A stretch of 64,000 bases of DNA from Lachnospiraceae bacterium (GTDB lineage: Bacteria; Bacillota; Clostridia; Lachnospirales; Lachnospiraceae). The notes beneath the pieces are model-generated. The model was not told the DNA's origin, did no database searches, and saw only the letters and a list, made by a program, of their open reading frames with translations. Below are positions 1 through 8,427 of the stretch, piece by piece. The first letter of the stretch is position 1. Every line of letters starts with the position of its first letter. The stretch is taken from positions 28,982 to 92,981 of the forward strand of contig JAILGF010000185.1 of assembly GCA_024696945.1 (NCBI GenBank), given 5' to 3'. A program made the position numbers and the translations under genes.

Positions 1-297
1 CTGGCAGGGCTCTAAGGTGACATACATGGTACATCCATCGAGCCTCCAGTCACCAAGCTTTCTGCAGGCTTGGGATATGGCTGTGATCTCTGCATGAGCC
101 AATGCTGTCTTTTTGGTATTACGCTTGTTAAAACCGCGTCCGATTATTTTTTTATCATAAACTATTACACAACCGATGGGAACCTCACCAAGCTCTAAAG
201 CATGCTCAGCCTGCTTTAGAGCTTTTTTCATGAATATAATGTCCTCTTCCGGTGTCAGAGGAGTCCTTTTTACATTTTTGGCTGCTTCCGGTTTCAT
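1..297 (-). CDS. tadA: tRNA-adenosine deaminase TadA (3' part cut by window edge)
   Basis: Zinc-dependent deaminase that converts A34 to inosine in the tRNA-Arg anticodon. It is not in a full-length frame here because the window edge cuts it; 99 residues are visible. The cytidine-deaminase fold is recognisable: EVPIGCVIV (about 38-46), the HAE zinc/proton-shuttle motif (68-70) and LEPCQ (95-99), where PC begins the second zinc half-site PCxxC. The ATG at 297 was chosen because a purine-rich GGAACGGAG lies upstream; an internal ATG at residue 23 is also possible. The missing part should hold the second zinc cysteine and the C-terminal helix. It reads toward the left edge and is followed upstream by an acetyltransferase gene 44 bases away. 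Confidence 0.93.
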   Translation of the reverse strand, partial: MKPEAAKNVKRTPLTPEEDIIFMKKALKQAEHALELGEVPIGCVIVYDKKIIGRGFNKRNTKKTALAHAEITAISQACRKLGDWRLDGCTMYVTLEPCQ

Positions 298-341
298 GAG
301 CTTATTACACTCCGTTCCTTGTGGTATTTTTGATCAGATGT

Positions 342-896
342 TTATGCGGAATGAGAAACATCGAGTACATAAAGCAGGCTGTCCCTTTCGCCCATCCCGA
401 ATTCGTGAGCATGCCTGAGAACCTTCTCAAAACGGAATCCCAGTTTTTCTATCAATGCCTTTGACGGTAGATTTTCCGGTAGTATTTCTGCTTCAAAGCG
501 CTTCAGGCCATATTCTTTGGCTACTATGGGAATCAGATAGGAAGAAGCTTCGTAGGCATATCCCTTTTCACGCTCCGACGCATCGATCTTATATCCGATG
601 ATACAGGCATGATCCTCCTTGTTATCTGTTAGGGCAAAGCTTATATTGCCTATAACTATATGCGGATTGTTCTTTAGGAAAAGATAATACCGCGCCCCTT
701 CACCCTTTAGGAATATCCTCTGTTCGGCTTGCACGGCCCTTATCTGATAATTCATGGTAAAATAGCTGTCATTAAGCTTCAGGTCCCACTTTGAGAAATC
801 CTCACGGTTACGTACAAGGTATTCATTTATTTTATCTGCAAACATCTCATTGCCTATGGCAAGAACGAGATGTTCGGTTTCATATCTCAGTTTCAT
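342..896 (-). CDS. GNAT family N-acetyltransferase (RimJ/RimL-like)
   Basis: A 184-residue single-domain acetyltransferase of the GNAT superfamily, transferring acetyl from acetyl-CoA to an amine. The core is seen in VIGNISF (strand 4), the CoA pyrophosphate-loop region near DASEREKGYAYEA, and the C-terminal ALIEKLGFRFEKV motif typical of RimJ/RimL-type enzymes. AAGGA sits 9 bases before the ATG. The substrate cannot be read from the sequence; ribosomal-protein N-terminal acetylation or small-molecule acetylation are both compatible. It lies 44 bases upstream of tadA in the same orientation and may be co-transcribed. Confidence 0.85.
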   Translation of the reverse strand: MKLRYETEHLVLAIGNEMFADKINEYLVRNREDFSKWDLKLNDSYFTMNYQIRAVQAEQRIFLKGEGARYYLFLKNNPHIVIGNISFALTDNKEDHACIIGYKIDASEREKGYAYEASSYLIPIVAKEYGLKRFEAEILPENLPSKALIEKLGFRFEKVLRHAHEFGMGERDSLLYVLDVSHSA

Positions 897-915
897 GTGA
901 ACATTCCTTAATTAT

Positions 916-1626
916 CTATACCACTCCGCGTAATTCGGTCTGTGGAATGAAGGGGAGAAGAATATCTCTGTAATGCTGCATATCTTCCACGGAAACAGTA
1001 TAGAGTCCCGCAGGGTTTAACTGGTCCTCGGAAGTCCTGTAGCCCTGAAGAAAATAGGCCTTTGCTCCCCTAAGCCATTTACCGATCTTCATAAAATCTT
1101 TTTCAGTGTGTATCCCTCCAACCACGGTGGTGCGGAATTCATAATCGATCTTTCCTTGAGAACCGCTCTGCATAATAAGATCGGTGCTTTCAAATATGGG
1201 ACTCATATCAAAGCTGGTAAGTCCTATTGCAATTGCGTAGTTATCGGGAGAAGCCTTTATATCCATTGCTATGCAGTCTATCAGTGCATCGTCGATAAGC
1301 CTTTTTATCATATCAGGGGAGCTTCCGTTGGTGTCGAGCTTGACTGAAAGCCCCATGTCCTTGACTTTCATACAGAAATCCGGCAGATCGGTATTAATGG
1401 TAGGTTCTCCGCCGGTAATCGCAACACCCTCAAGCCTGCCGCCCCTGTTTTTCAATAAGTCAAATACCTCTGATTCGGGTTTTAAAGGCTGCGAATCAGG
1501 GTTAAGTACAAGAGTGGCGTTATGGCAGAAGGGACATCTGAAATTGCAGTGCCCGGTAAAGACCGTACAAGCCATCTTGCCGGGATAATCAAGTAATGTT
1601 AATCCGTTTATTCCATGTATTTTCAT
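916..1626 (-). CDS. Anaerobic ribonucleotide reductase activating protein, radical SAM (NrdG2-like)
   Basis: A 236-residue radical SAM enzyme. The N-terminus reads INGLTLLDYPGK, then the 4Fe-4S motif CNFRCPFC (Cys27, Cys31, Cys34) and the GGEPT SAM-binding motif near residue 80. The LDYPGK lead plus this cluster arrangement is typical of the NrdG2 family, annotated as anaerobic ribonucleoside-triphosphate reductase activases that install the glycyl radical. No nrdD is in the window, so the partner is inferred. The ATG at 1626 fits the family N-terminus and has AAAGG upstream; a longer frame to 1695 would run through a terminator hairpin and is unlikely. The gene ends 19 bases before the acetyltransferase gene. 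Confidence 0.85.
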   Translation of the reverse strand: MKIHGINGLTLLDYPGKMACTVFTGHCNFRCPFCHNATLVLNPDSQPLKPESEVFDLLKNRGGRLEGVAITGGEPTINTDLPDFCMKVKDMGLSVKLDTNGSSPDMIKRLIDDALIDCIAMDIKASPDNYAIAIGLTSFDMSPIFESTDLIMQSGSQGKIDYEFRTTVVGGIHTEKDFMKIGKWLRGAKAYFLQGYRTSEDQLNPAGLYTVSVEDMQHYRDILLPFIPQTELRGVV

Positions 1627-1649
1627 TATAAGTGGTACCTTTATATTTT

Positions 1650-1693
1650 TTGTTAAAAAAGCCACCCGAAGAACAACCCGTGCTTCGAGTGGC
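1650..1693 (-). terminator. Rho-independent terminator after veg
   Basis: Read on the minus strand, an 11-bp stem with one mismatch (GCCACTCGAAG against CTTCGGGTGGC) is followed by a run of six T. It lies directly downstream of the veg stop and upstream of the radical SAM gene, so it separates the two transcripts. Confidence 0.8.
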
Positions 1694-1724
1694 ATATCAT
1701 CGGTTTATGTTAATGACGTAAATA

Positions 1725-1958
1725 TCAGAAAACCAGCTCTACGTCCCTGATAAGAACATCTGTATAACTAAAGGAAACGGTCTTGAAGCAGTCATCTTCG
1801 CCAACCTTTACGCAGAAAACGTGAGGATGCATTTCTTCGATAACGCCTTCCTCTTCATCAAAACGGTTGCGGCCCTGATTTGTTCTTACCAGAACTCTTT
1901 TTCCTATATTGTCTTGGATCAGATTGTAAACCTTACACATATTAGCCGGTTGTCTCAT
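1725..1958 (-). CDS. veg: Veg family protein
   Basis: A 77-residue protein matching the Veg family (DUF1021) along its length: NIGKRVLVRTNQGRNR, EEEGVIEEMHPHVFCVKV and SFSYTDVLIRDVELVF parallel the Bacillus protein, including the characteristic SYSYxDxL strand near the C-terminus. In Bacillus subtilis Veg is linked to biofilm gene stimulation and its promoter is among the strongest known. The ATG at 1958 has GGAGG six bases upstream; a longer frame adds 13 residues without family support. A strong consensus promoter lies upstream and a terminator downstream, so it is probably a one-gene transcript. Confidence 0.88.
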   Translation of the reverse strand: MRQPANMCKVYNLIQDNIGKRVLVRTNQGRNRFDEEEGVIEEMHPHVFCVKVGEDDCFKTVSFSYTDVLIRDVELVF

Positions 1959-2009
1959 TTGCGTCCTCCTGTATTGTATGTATTTTTTTACTACCACAAT
2001 ATGTAGTGT

Positions 2010-2038
2010 ATTGTATCACATTAACCCACTAAAGTCAA
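2010..2038 (-). promoter_or_regulatory. Sigma-A promoter of veg
   Basis: On the minus strand TTGACT (-35, 2033-2038), a 17-bp spacer and TACAAT (-10, 2010-2015). This is nearly the consensus vegetative promoter and has the same -10 as the B. subtilis veg promoter, with about 50 bases to the start codon. Confidence 0.85.
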
Positions 2039-2075
2039 AGAGTTATTTGTGAAAAACAGGAGGAAAATGTTCTCT

Positions 2076-2124
2076 AAAAAGTAAAATTGCACAAAATCCA
2101 ACGAGGGAAATTGTGCAATTTTAC
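2076..2124 (-). terminator. Long-stem terminator after the 2227-2832 gene
   Basis: A perfect 14-bp inverted repeat (GTAAAATTGCACAA, 2081-2094, and its complement 2111-2124) is followed on the minus strand by TTTTT. It lies downstream of the unknown gene and before the veg promoter. Confidence 0.75.
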
Positions 2125-2172
2125 GGAGTCAAGGAAAATGAAAGTATTAAGAAAAAGGCAATGTTGTAAAAT

Positions 2173-2190
2173 GTGTACAAAAATGTACAC
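2173..2190. other. Short perfect palindrome GTGTACA-N4-TGTACAC
   Basis: A 7-bp perfect inverted repeat with an AAAA centre in the intergenic stretch between veg and the unknown gene. It may be an operator-like site or part of the 3' region of the upstream transcript; nothing in the sequence decides this. Confidence 0.35.
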
Positions 2191-2226
2191 GCATTTCTGT
2201 AAAAAACCAACAAAATATCGGCTTTT

Positions 2227-2832
2227 TTATCCTAATTCATCGATCCACTTATTTACTTTTTCAAGGGTAAGCTTCATGGTATCCTGGCATAGACCGGGCA
2301 GATCTTCTCCCCATGCCTTGCCTGCTTCCTCGAAGCCCTGTTTGATGGCATTCAGCATATCTTTGGCCAGCTTCGGGTCATCACCAGCCAATGCCTTTGC
2401 GAAAGAAAGCATTCTTTCCGAGGTCTGTTCCGCACCCCAATATCCGTCTTCAGCGGTGTCCTTCTGAGCCTGGAGTCTCGTTTCTTCATCTACGTCGAGG
2501 TTCTTGAAGATCTCCGCAAGATTTGTACCGTTCTCAAAATCAAGCACACCCGATTTGGCAACAGTCATTCCCTGCTTAGTCATCATTTTCTCTACAAGGG
2601 TACGAAGCGAAGCGGTTCTTTCCTCTGCGTCTGCTTTCAGTTTAGCGATAGTCTCGCTGTCGATCTTACGTTCCGTCTTGGTGACGGTAGCGGTCTCATC
2701 ACTTTTTTCATATACCGCAGCTTGGGAAGAATCAGCCTTATTAGACTTTGTCTCATCGGTTTTCTTAGCGCTTGAGCTATATGTTTTTCCAGTGGTGAGT
2801 CCTGTGTTCGTAGTAATTCCGTTTACAGACAT
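2227..2832 (-). CDS. Uncharacterised soluble protein with Ser/Thr-rich N-terminus
   Basis: I do not recognise the family. The 201-residue product has no signal peptide or membrane segment. The first 70 residues are Ser, Thr, Lys and Asp rich (MSVNGITTNTGLTTG...), followed by a Glu/Lys helical segment (about 75-125) and a C-terminal half with WGAEQTSERMLSFAKALAG and LEKVNKWIDELG. The N-terminus recalls the unstructured leaders of flagellum-associated or type III-exported proteins, but this is a resemblance only. The ATG at 2832 was chosen for GGAGG six bases upstream. It is transcribed divergently from the Big_2 gene and ends at a strong terminator, suggesting a monocistronic unit. Confidence 0.6.
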   Translation of the reverse strand: MSVNGITTNTGLTTGKTYSSSAKKTDETKSNKADSSQAAVYEKSDETATVTKTERKIDSETIAKLKADAEERTASLRTLVEKMMTKQGMTVAKSGVLDFENGTNLAEIFKNLDVDEETRLQAQKDTAEDGYWGAEQTSERMLSFAKALAGDDPKLAKDMLNAIKQGFEEAGKAWGEDLPGLCQDTMKLTLEKVNKWIDELG

Positions 2833-2967
2833 AGTAACCTCCGTTCTGTGTGAAAATCTCCCCTGTTTTAAGCTTCCGTTCCTAAAAAAGAGAAGTGATA
2901 TTAATGTATCTATGAAGTATATCGGCAAAAAATGCCGGATACTTAACTCCAACATAAATGTAAATAG

Positions 2968-2996
2968 TTGATTTTTTTAAATTTTAATATTATAAT
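2968..2996 (+). promoter_or_regulatory. Sigma-A promoter of the Big_2 protein gene
   Basis: TTGATT (2968-2973), 17-bp AT-rich spacer, TATAAT (2991-2996), about 74 bases before the start codon at 3070. Confidence 0.75.
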
Positions 2997-3069
2997 AATA
3001 TTTACCGGAGTTCCTTAGGTTCTGCGGCAACGGATCAATCCGTGTATTTTACAGAAGGGAACCAGTATA

Positions 3070-3852
3070 ATGAAGAAAATATTATTGATGCTTGTTGCAG
3101 CTATTGCACTGACAATAGGTACAGCTGTTTTAGCAGAACCTTTCGTAGTTCAGGCAGCTGCAGCTAAGCTGAACAAAACCGAAATCTCCATGGATGTGGG
3201 AGAGAGGATCAAGCTTAAGGTTAAGAATAATAAGAAAAAGGTTAAGTGGAAATCCGATAACTCTAAAGTGGCCAGAGTATCCAAAAAGGGAAACGTTTAT
3301 GCGCTGTCACATGGAGAGTGCACGATAACCGCCAAGGTAGGAAAAAAGACATTTACATGTAAAGTAACGGTTAAGGATACTGCACTGGAGCTTTTGGACA
3401 GCGCCGTAACAATTAATGAGGTAAGGCTTCCTATCAGTTCTGTATGGGAATATTCCGGAGCAGTTCAAACACAGATATATCAGTATAGCCTCGGAAGCGA
3501 TGTTTTCAAATGGGTATGTGCTGAGGTGGCCGACCTTCAGGAAGCCGAGATGGAAATGATAAACAGCTCGGAAGAGAATTTCATGAATGCCTGCAGTATA
3601 GTAGTGGATTCCTTCAAAAAGGACTTCAACACTGAAGATGTGGTAATGGAAATAATCAGCACCGATGACGGATATCTCGGAAGAGTAGCCGGAACTTGTG
3701 TCAGCAATAAGAATGACGTTTCGGTCATCATCTACATAAGGGTGCTGGATAAAAAGGTGGTAGTGGTAATGGGAATGGAAATAGACGAAACTGACCCTTA
3801 CACCGAAAGGATAGTAAAGACCATATGCACCGAAGCAAGGGTTTCGGAATGA
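3070..3852 (+). CDS. Exported protein with one Big_2 Ig-like domain
   Basis: A 260-residue secreted protein. A signal peptide (1 to about 30, KK-positive start, hydrophobic core, VQAAAA processing region) leads into a bacterial Ig-like Big_2 domain (about 33-103) with the signatures VKWKSDNSKVARVSKKGNVYA and GECTITAKVG. The remaining 150 residues form an acidic domain I cannot name, with LQEAEMEMINSSEENFMNA and a repeated VVV/MGMEIDETDP strand region. Such proteins usually sit on the cell surface or in the wall. It has its own promoter and a terminator downstream. The ATG has GAAGGGA upstream. Confidence 0.75.
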   Translation: MKKILLMLVAAIALTIGTAVLAEPFVVQAAAAKLNKTEISMDVGERIKLKVKNNKKKVKWKSDNSKVARVSKKGNVYALSHGECTITAKVGKKTFTCKVTVKDTALELLDSAVTINEVRLPISSVWEYSGAVQTQIYQYSLGSDVFKWVCAEVADLQEAEMEMINSSEENFMNACSIVVDSFKKDFNTEDVVMEIISTDDGYLGRVAGTCVSNKNDVSVIIYIRVLDKKVVVVMGMEIDETDPYTERIVKTICTEARVSE

Positions 3853-3855
3853 TAA

Positions 3856-3891
3856 AACGAGGAAACGCTGAAGGCGTTTTAGAGGTTACTT
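3856..3891 (+). repeat. Hairpin repeat shared with 28904-28950
   Basis: Contains AAACGC-TGAAG-GCGTTT. The sequence GAGGAAACGCTGAAGGCG recurs exactly in the terminator after the lipoprotein gene ending at 28875. Here the outer stem is degraded and there is no T run, so it looks like a decayed copy of the same terminator module. Confidence 0.5.
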
Positions 3892-3900
3892 ATTGATATT

Positions 3901-3937
3901 AAAAAGAGCACTTACATAAAATCGTAAGTGCTCTTTT
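3901..3937. terminator. Bidirectional terminator between convergent genes
   Basis: Perfect stem AAAAGAGCACTTAC / GTAAGTGCTCTTTT with A and T runs on both sides, placed between the convergent Big_2 gene and the FecR gene; it can serve both. Confidence 0.85.
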
Positions 3938-3953
3938 GAGGTTTAAGAATATT

Positions 3954-6098
3954 TTATGGTGTTGAATATCCGGATATAGTAAATGTAAATTCCGCACCCA
4001 TTGAAGTGGTGAGGGTACCGATCGACTGACCGGCGTTAACAGTTACCTCGTTTGCACTGTCTACCCACTTTTCAGGAACGGTATAAACACCTCCGGAAAA
4101 CAGTGATGAGAAAGAGCTTGGAGCAGTAACAGTACTTCCGTAAGTTATTTTTTTATGTTCAAAACCTTCAACCGGATATGAATACTGGTCATAGAAGGTG
4201 ACATAGAATTCTATTGGTTCCCACTTAGCAGTAAGATTATAATCCGTGGTTGCTGTGTTGGGGTCGATATCGTAAACCGGCTGTCCTGTACTGTCTGCCC
4301 AGTATAAAAATTCATATCCTGTTTTTGTAGCCGGATGGATTGATATCATTTGAGATGTCTTGGTAGGATCCTCGGTATAGCTTGAAGGGTTACCGGGGTC
4401 ATTCGTTCCGCCATCCGGGTTATAAGTTATTTTATGCGTCTTAGGAACAGGTATAGGCGTACTGATCGGTGTTGGTAAAGGTGTCGGTGTACTTGTAGGT
4501 ATGGGTGTCGGCGTACTTGTCGGTACCGGCGTCGGTGTTGATGTTGCTGTCGGTGTCGGCGTTGATGTAGCCGTAGGTGCTGCGTAAGCCGTAGGCATCG
4601 GTGTAGCTGTAGGCTTCGGTGTAGCCGTAGGCTTAGGCGTGGGCTTTGGAGTAGCCGTAGCCTTCGGAGCCTTTGTAGGCTTCGGAGTAGGGGTAGCTGT
4701 TGCCTTAGGTGCCTTTGTAGGCTTAGGTGTAGCTGTAGGTTTAGGTGTAGCCGTGGGCTTAGGCGTAGGCTTCGGTGTAGGTTTAGGTGTAGCCGTAGGC
4801 TTCGGTGTAGGCTTCGGTGCGGCTGTCGGCTTTGGTGTAGCTGTAGGCTTAGGTGTGACCGTAGGTTTAGGTGTAGCTGTGGGTTCCGGAGTAGCCGTAG
4901 GCTCAGGAGTTGCTGTGGGCTCGGGAGTCGCAGTAGGTTCCGGAGTCGCAGTAGGCTCATCGGTGACAGGTACAGCTGTTACAAGCTCAGGTGTAGCGGT
5001 AGGAACTTCGGTTACAGGTTCCTCTGTAGGAGTGAGTTCCGGAGTAGCCGTGGGTTCCGGAGTCGCTGTAGGTTCGGGAGTCGCAGTGGGCTCGGGAGTT
5101 GCTGTATCTTCGGGAGTGGGTGCAGCTGTAATAATTCTTGAAGAATCGATTTTTCCGATTGTGTCTTCGGACAGTGAACCGTTTGCACCTTTTATGCTCC
5201 TTGGATCGATCATGGTACTAAACAGTTCTTTTACAGCATAGTCTTCATCTATGGTTCTGGTCTTTCCGGCGAATTCTTCTTCGGTTGCTTCAACCGTTTC
5301 AATCGTTTCTGGCGTCTCAGGTTGTTCATTATTGGAGGAAGTATTCTGTGTTTCTTCGCCCCAAGTAATATCCATATCTTTTTCACGATTTTCTTCTACG
5401 TAGGGCATTCCTGCAGTTTCATCTACTGCAGTAACAACATGAAGACCTGTTCCTTCAGTATAAAGCTTGGTAAAGTAATATACCTTATGATTTTTATTCA
5501 TGTACGTGGTAATATAACCTTGGCCTTCAAAGAAGTAGTTATCGGTAATATAACTTAACTTTCCTTTACCATCTTCTGATTCGTTAAACTGACCGGAATC
5601 GTCAGCATCAGTGTAATCGGTGGTTTTGGAAGTTGTGTAATCAAGCTTTACACTTGTAGCTGCAACCGTTCCTCTTATTGCCATAGTCGTATTGGGGGTT
5701 ACAACATTAAATGCGGATTGAGAAGAGAGCTTGCTCTGAATCTCTGTGAGCATATTTCCCTGTTCAACATATATTATTGTTTTGCTGTTAATATCATCAC
5801 CTTCGGCTTTAAGCGAGATGATCGTATTTTCATCAAGGTATACATACTTATCTCCATCGAGTTTAAGTCTGGCAAAAGCATTTCCTCCTACCTCGACACC
5901 GTCACCCGAACGGAGCTTCATATTAGGATATGCACTCACTGAGGAACCGTCTCTTTTAACACTGACAGTACCCTCACATTCAAGGATTATAATGGAACGG
6001 TAAGCCTTCTCACCGCCCGAGAGAATAATTATAAGCACAACTGCGATAGCGATCACAGCAGTTCCTATTCCCCCAAACATTAAGATTTTCTTATTCAC
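3954..6098 (-). CDS. FecR-domain surface protein with Thr-Pro stalk and InlB-type repeat
   Basis: A 714-residue membrane-anchored exported protein. One N-terminal membrane segment (about 7-27) is followed by a FecR domain (about 35-150; NAFARLKLDGDKYVYLDENT, VVTPNTTMAIRGTVAA). Residues about 323-553 are a low-complexity Thr-Pro-Glu/Lys stalk built from TATPEP and TATPKP units. The C-terminus has a Listeria-Bacteroides/InlB B-type repeat (ITYNPDGGTNDPGNP ... GYEFLYWADSTG) and a similar last domain. The start is GTG at 6098 with AGGAGG ten bases upstream. It ends a run with the HD-GYP and CHASE2-cyclase genes (35 bases to HD-GYP). FecR domains are typically extracytoplasmic sensory or ligand-binding modules, so it may be the outer component of that signalling unit. 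Confidence 0.8.
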   Translation of the reverse strand: MNKKILMFGGIGTAVIAIAVVLIIILSGGEKAYRSIIILECEGTVSVKRDGSSVSAYPNMKLRSGDGVEVGGNAFARLKLDGDKYVYLDENTIISLKAEGDDINSKTIIYVEQGNMLTEIQSKLSSQSAFNVVTPNTTMAIRGTVAATSVKLDYTTSKTTDYTDADDSGQFNESEDGKGKLSYITDNYFFEGQGYITTYMNKNHKVYYFTKLYTEGTGLHVVTAVDETAGMPYVEENREKDMDITWGEETQNTSSNNEQPETPETIETVEATEEEFAGKTRTIDEDYAVKELFSTMIDPRSIKGANGSLSEDTIGKIDSSRIITAAPTPEDTATPEPTATPEPTATPEPTATPELTPTEEPVTEVPTATPELVTAVPVTDEPTATPEPTATPEPTATPEPTATPEPTATPKPTVTPKPTATPKPTAAPKPTPKPTATPKPTPKPTPKPTATPKPTATPKPTKAPKATATPTPKPTKAPKATATPKPTPKPTATPKPTATPMPTAYAAPTATSTPTPTATSTPTPVPTSTPTPIPTSTPTPLPTPISTPIPVPKTHKITYNPDGGTNDPGNPSSYTEDPTKTSQMISIHPATKTGYEFLYWADSTGQPVYDIDPNTATTDYNLTAKWEPIEFYVTFYDQYSYPVEGFEHKKITYGSTVTAPSSFSSLFSGGVYTVPEKWVDSANEVTVNAGQSIGTLTTSMGAEFTFTISGYSTP
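4440..5130 (-). repeat. Coding tandem repeat (Thr-Pro stalk)
   Basis: About 690 bases of degenerate 12-18-base units encoding TATPEP, TATPKP and PTKAPKA blocks inside the FecR protein. Length variation between strains is expected from the repeat structure. Confidence 0.85.
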
Positions 6099-6133
6099 CC
6101 TTTTATCCTCCTAATCTATACTGACGGGATGCA

Positions 6134-7621
6134 TCACGATCCTGTCGGATTACTCTTTGCTTCTTCGTTAATAAAATCCGTAAACTGTTCTACAAGTCCT
6201 TTGTCGAGCTTACCCTCATCCGCCATGGAAGCGAGTATTGAGAGAGCTCTCTCTTTTGATAATGCCTTTTTGTATGGACGGTCATCTGCGGTAAGCGAAT
6301 CAAAGATATCTGCTATAGTAAGAATCCTAACTTCAAGGGGAAGATCATCGGCCGTAAGTCCGTTCGGATAACCGCTTCCGTCCAAATATTCATGGTGTGC
6401 TGCCGCAAATTTGCGGACGAGCTTATAATTATCCTGGAATTCGATCTTTGAAAGAATCTTATCTGTATACACAACGTGCATTTCAATGATCTTACGTTCC
6501 TCTGCGGTAAGAGTACCTTTGACAATCAGCATTTCATGAAGCTCTTCGTCGGTTAGGAATTCTACGGTTTCATTGTTATCTCTGTCAACAATAACAAGCT
6601 TCTTTAAACCCTTGATAGCCTCGAGCTTTTCCGGGGACAGGTATGGAGCGGTATTACAGGTTCGTATAAGCTCCTTGCCTTCTTTTAATGTATTACTCTC
6701 TTCATGATATTTTTCCTCGGAAATGATTTTATCATACAGATCGATCTTAAGCAATGCTTCAAAATATTTCCATCTGCTCTCCATAATGGGGAGACGCCAG
6801 TCAAGCCTGTCAGGCTTATTCATTATTTCGATGGGAGTAATGAGCTTACCCACATCATGCAGCATAGCGGCCATCCGCAGCTGTTCACGCTCACTGTCCG
6901 TGATATGTTCAAAATCCGAACGTTCCTTTTCTTCACGCATCAGGAATTTTGCAAATTTGTTGCAATAAGCAGCCACGTTATAGGTATGATTTGCATTGTA
7001 AGGGGTTCTTTCGTCAATAGCCGTTGTAAGGGAACGGACGAAGGAGTATAACATTTTTCTCAATTGGCGGACCAGGATCATGTTCGATAATGAGATGGCC
7101 GCCTCTGACGCAATGGAGAAAACAATGCTTTCACTATCTACCGAAAAGCAGGTGATATCACCGTTTTCGTCCAGCGCATTTATAAGCTGGATAACACCGA
7201 TCACCTTGTTGTCGTGGTCTATAAGAGGCACAACAAGCATGGATTGTGTATGGTAACCTGTAATCTTGTCATATTTTCTTGGTCCCTGCCAATCGAAGGA
7301 GAAGTCGTTATACACATCCAGGATATTTACGGTCTCCTTGTAAATAGCAGAGTGGGCGCAGACATATTTATCGTCGAGCTCCACCGGAGGCATGGAATCT
7401 ATGGGTTCACCCTCGCCTCCGCGGTAAACGTTCATTGTATTGTTTCTGAGGATCATGAATTCGAGCTTATCATCCTTAAGTATGTAAAGCGTTCCGGCGT
7501 CACACCCGGAAAGCTCCATACATTCACTAAGGAGATAATCAAGAAGCTTGGAATAGTTTTTCTCAGCTGTGAGATTTATTGCTATATCCAGGATCCTCTT
7601 AAGATCATTTGTTATTTTCAT
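6134..7621 (-). CDS. GAF-HD-GYP cyclic-di-GMP phosphodiesterase
   Basis: A 495-residue cytoplasmic signalling enzyme. The N-terminal GAF domain (about 20-180; SGCDAGTLYIL, SMLVVPLIDHDNKVIGVIQLIN) is followed by an HD-GYP hydrolase domain. The catalytic set is visible: HDVGK (about 253-257), HHEYLDGSGYP (about 404-414) and ADIFDSLTADDRPY. HD-GYP enzymes hydrolyse c-di-GMP in a di-iron or tri-iron site. Between HDVGK and the GTLTAEERKIIEMH block there is an unusually long insertion of about 100 residues. No membrane segment. The gene begins 10 bases after the TIM-barrel gene (RBS overlapping its end) and precedes the FecR gene. Confidence 0.9.
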   Translation of the reverse strand: MKITNDLKRILDIAINLTAEKNYSKLLDYLLSECMELSGCDAGTLYILKDDKLEFMILRNNTMNVYRGGEGEPIDSMPPVELDDKYVCAHSAIYKETVNILDVYNDFSFDWQGPRKYDKITGYHTQSMLVVPLIDHDNKVIGVIQLINALDENGDITCFSVDSESIVFSIASEAAISLSNMILVRQLRKMLYSFVRSLTTAIDERTPYNANHTYNVAAYCNKFAKFLMREEKERSDFEHITDSEREQLRMAAMLHDVGKLITPIEIMNKPDRLDWRLPIMESRWKYFEALLKIDLYDKIISEEKYHEESNTLKEGKELIRTCNTAPYLSPEKLEAIKGLKKLVIVDRDNNETVEFLTDEELHEMLIVKGTLTAEERKIIEMHVVYTDKILSKIEFQDNYKLVRKFAAAHHEYLDGSGYPNGLTADDLPLEVRILTIADIFDSLTADDRPYKKALSKERALSILASMADEGKLDKGLVEQFTDFINEEAKSNPTGS

Positions 7622-7631
7622 CTATTTTCCT

Positions 7632-8405
7632 TTACTCCATAAACCCCATAGCTTTAAGAAATCCGATCGATGCATCAAGTCTTTCTCTGGTTGAAACCTC
7701 TATCAGAACAGATGGATTCAGCTTAAAAAGCTTTTCGCATTTAAGAACGGACCAGTCGATTTTTCCGCTGCCTACCGCAAGATGCAGATCTTCGCAGCCA
7801 TCGTTATCATTTATATGTATATGCTTTATGAATCCCTCAAGTGTTCCTATCCATTCTCCGACAGGTACCTGTGAAAGAAAGGCATGAGCAATATCTAAGC
7901 ATATTCCGAAATTCGGCAGCTCCTTCATTCCTTCTGCAACCCTTCCGATGAGCTCGGGCGATTCATCAAACATATTTTCCAGATAGATATTTATATCGGG
8001 ATGATTTTGGCATTTTTCGGTCCAGTAGAGAATATTGGCATCCACCCAGTTATCCCTGTAGGGAACAGATTTAAAATCCGTAAGATAATTGGTATGGAAA
8101 ACAACACCTCTTGCATTTAAGGCTTCAGCGATCTCTATGCTCTGGGAAACCCGGTAGTCTGAGGCATTCCTTATAAGAGGATCGGAGCTTGAAACTGTGA
8201 TATCGAAAAAAGCTCCGTGTACGGTATCGTTGGAGGTATCCCTGTTAAGGCTACGGTATATACTTATTATTTCCTTTATTTTTTCATTGTCTTCCAAAAC
8301 CGTAGGATTAAAAAATTCGTTATACTCAAAAACCAGCTTTTCCTTTTCAGCCAGCTCTGCCCAGTCTTCAGCTTCCCTGTAATCGGGAATACATTCAAGT
8401 ATCAT
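7632..8405 (-). CDS. TIM-barrel sugar-phosphate isomerase/epimerase-like protein
   Basis: A 257-residue member of the AP-endonuclease 2/xylose-isomerase-like TIM barrel superfamily. Metal-ligand strands are seen in IYLENMFD, FGICLDIAHAF, HIHINDNDGCEDLHLAVGSG and VLIEVST. These fit a metal-dependent epimerase or isomerase; the substrate is unknown. GGAGAGG precedes the ATG. The gene is wedged between the CHASE2-cyclase (22 bases) and the HD-GYP gene (10 bases), so a role linked to signalling or surface glycan metabolism is possible but inferred only from position. Confidence 0.75.
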   Translation of the reverse strand: MILECIPDYREAEDWAELAEKEKLVFEYNEFFNPTVLEDNEKIKEIISIYRSLNRDTSNDTVHGAFFDITVSSSDPLIRNASDYRVSQSIEIAEALNARGVVFHTNYLTDFKSVPYRDNWVDANILYWTEKCQNHPDINIYLENMFDESPELIGRVAEGMKELPNFGICLDIAHAFLSQVPVGEWIGTLEGFIKHIHINDNDGCEDLHLAVGSGKIDWSVLKCEKLFKLNPSVLIEVSTRERLDASIGFLKAMGFME

Positions 8406-8427
8406 AAACCTCTCCGCTTGTTTTACT

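Noticed and set aside
2076..2124. Operator palindrome for veg
   Set aside because: The long stem is followed by a T run on the minus strand and lies after the upstream gene, so terminator is the simpler reading.
4639..5241. Open plus-strand frame coding Gly-Val-Ala-rich protein
   Set aside because: It is the antisense shadow of the Thr-Pro repeats of the FecR gene; no RBS and composition fully explained by the repeat on the other strand.
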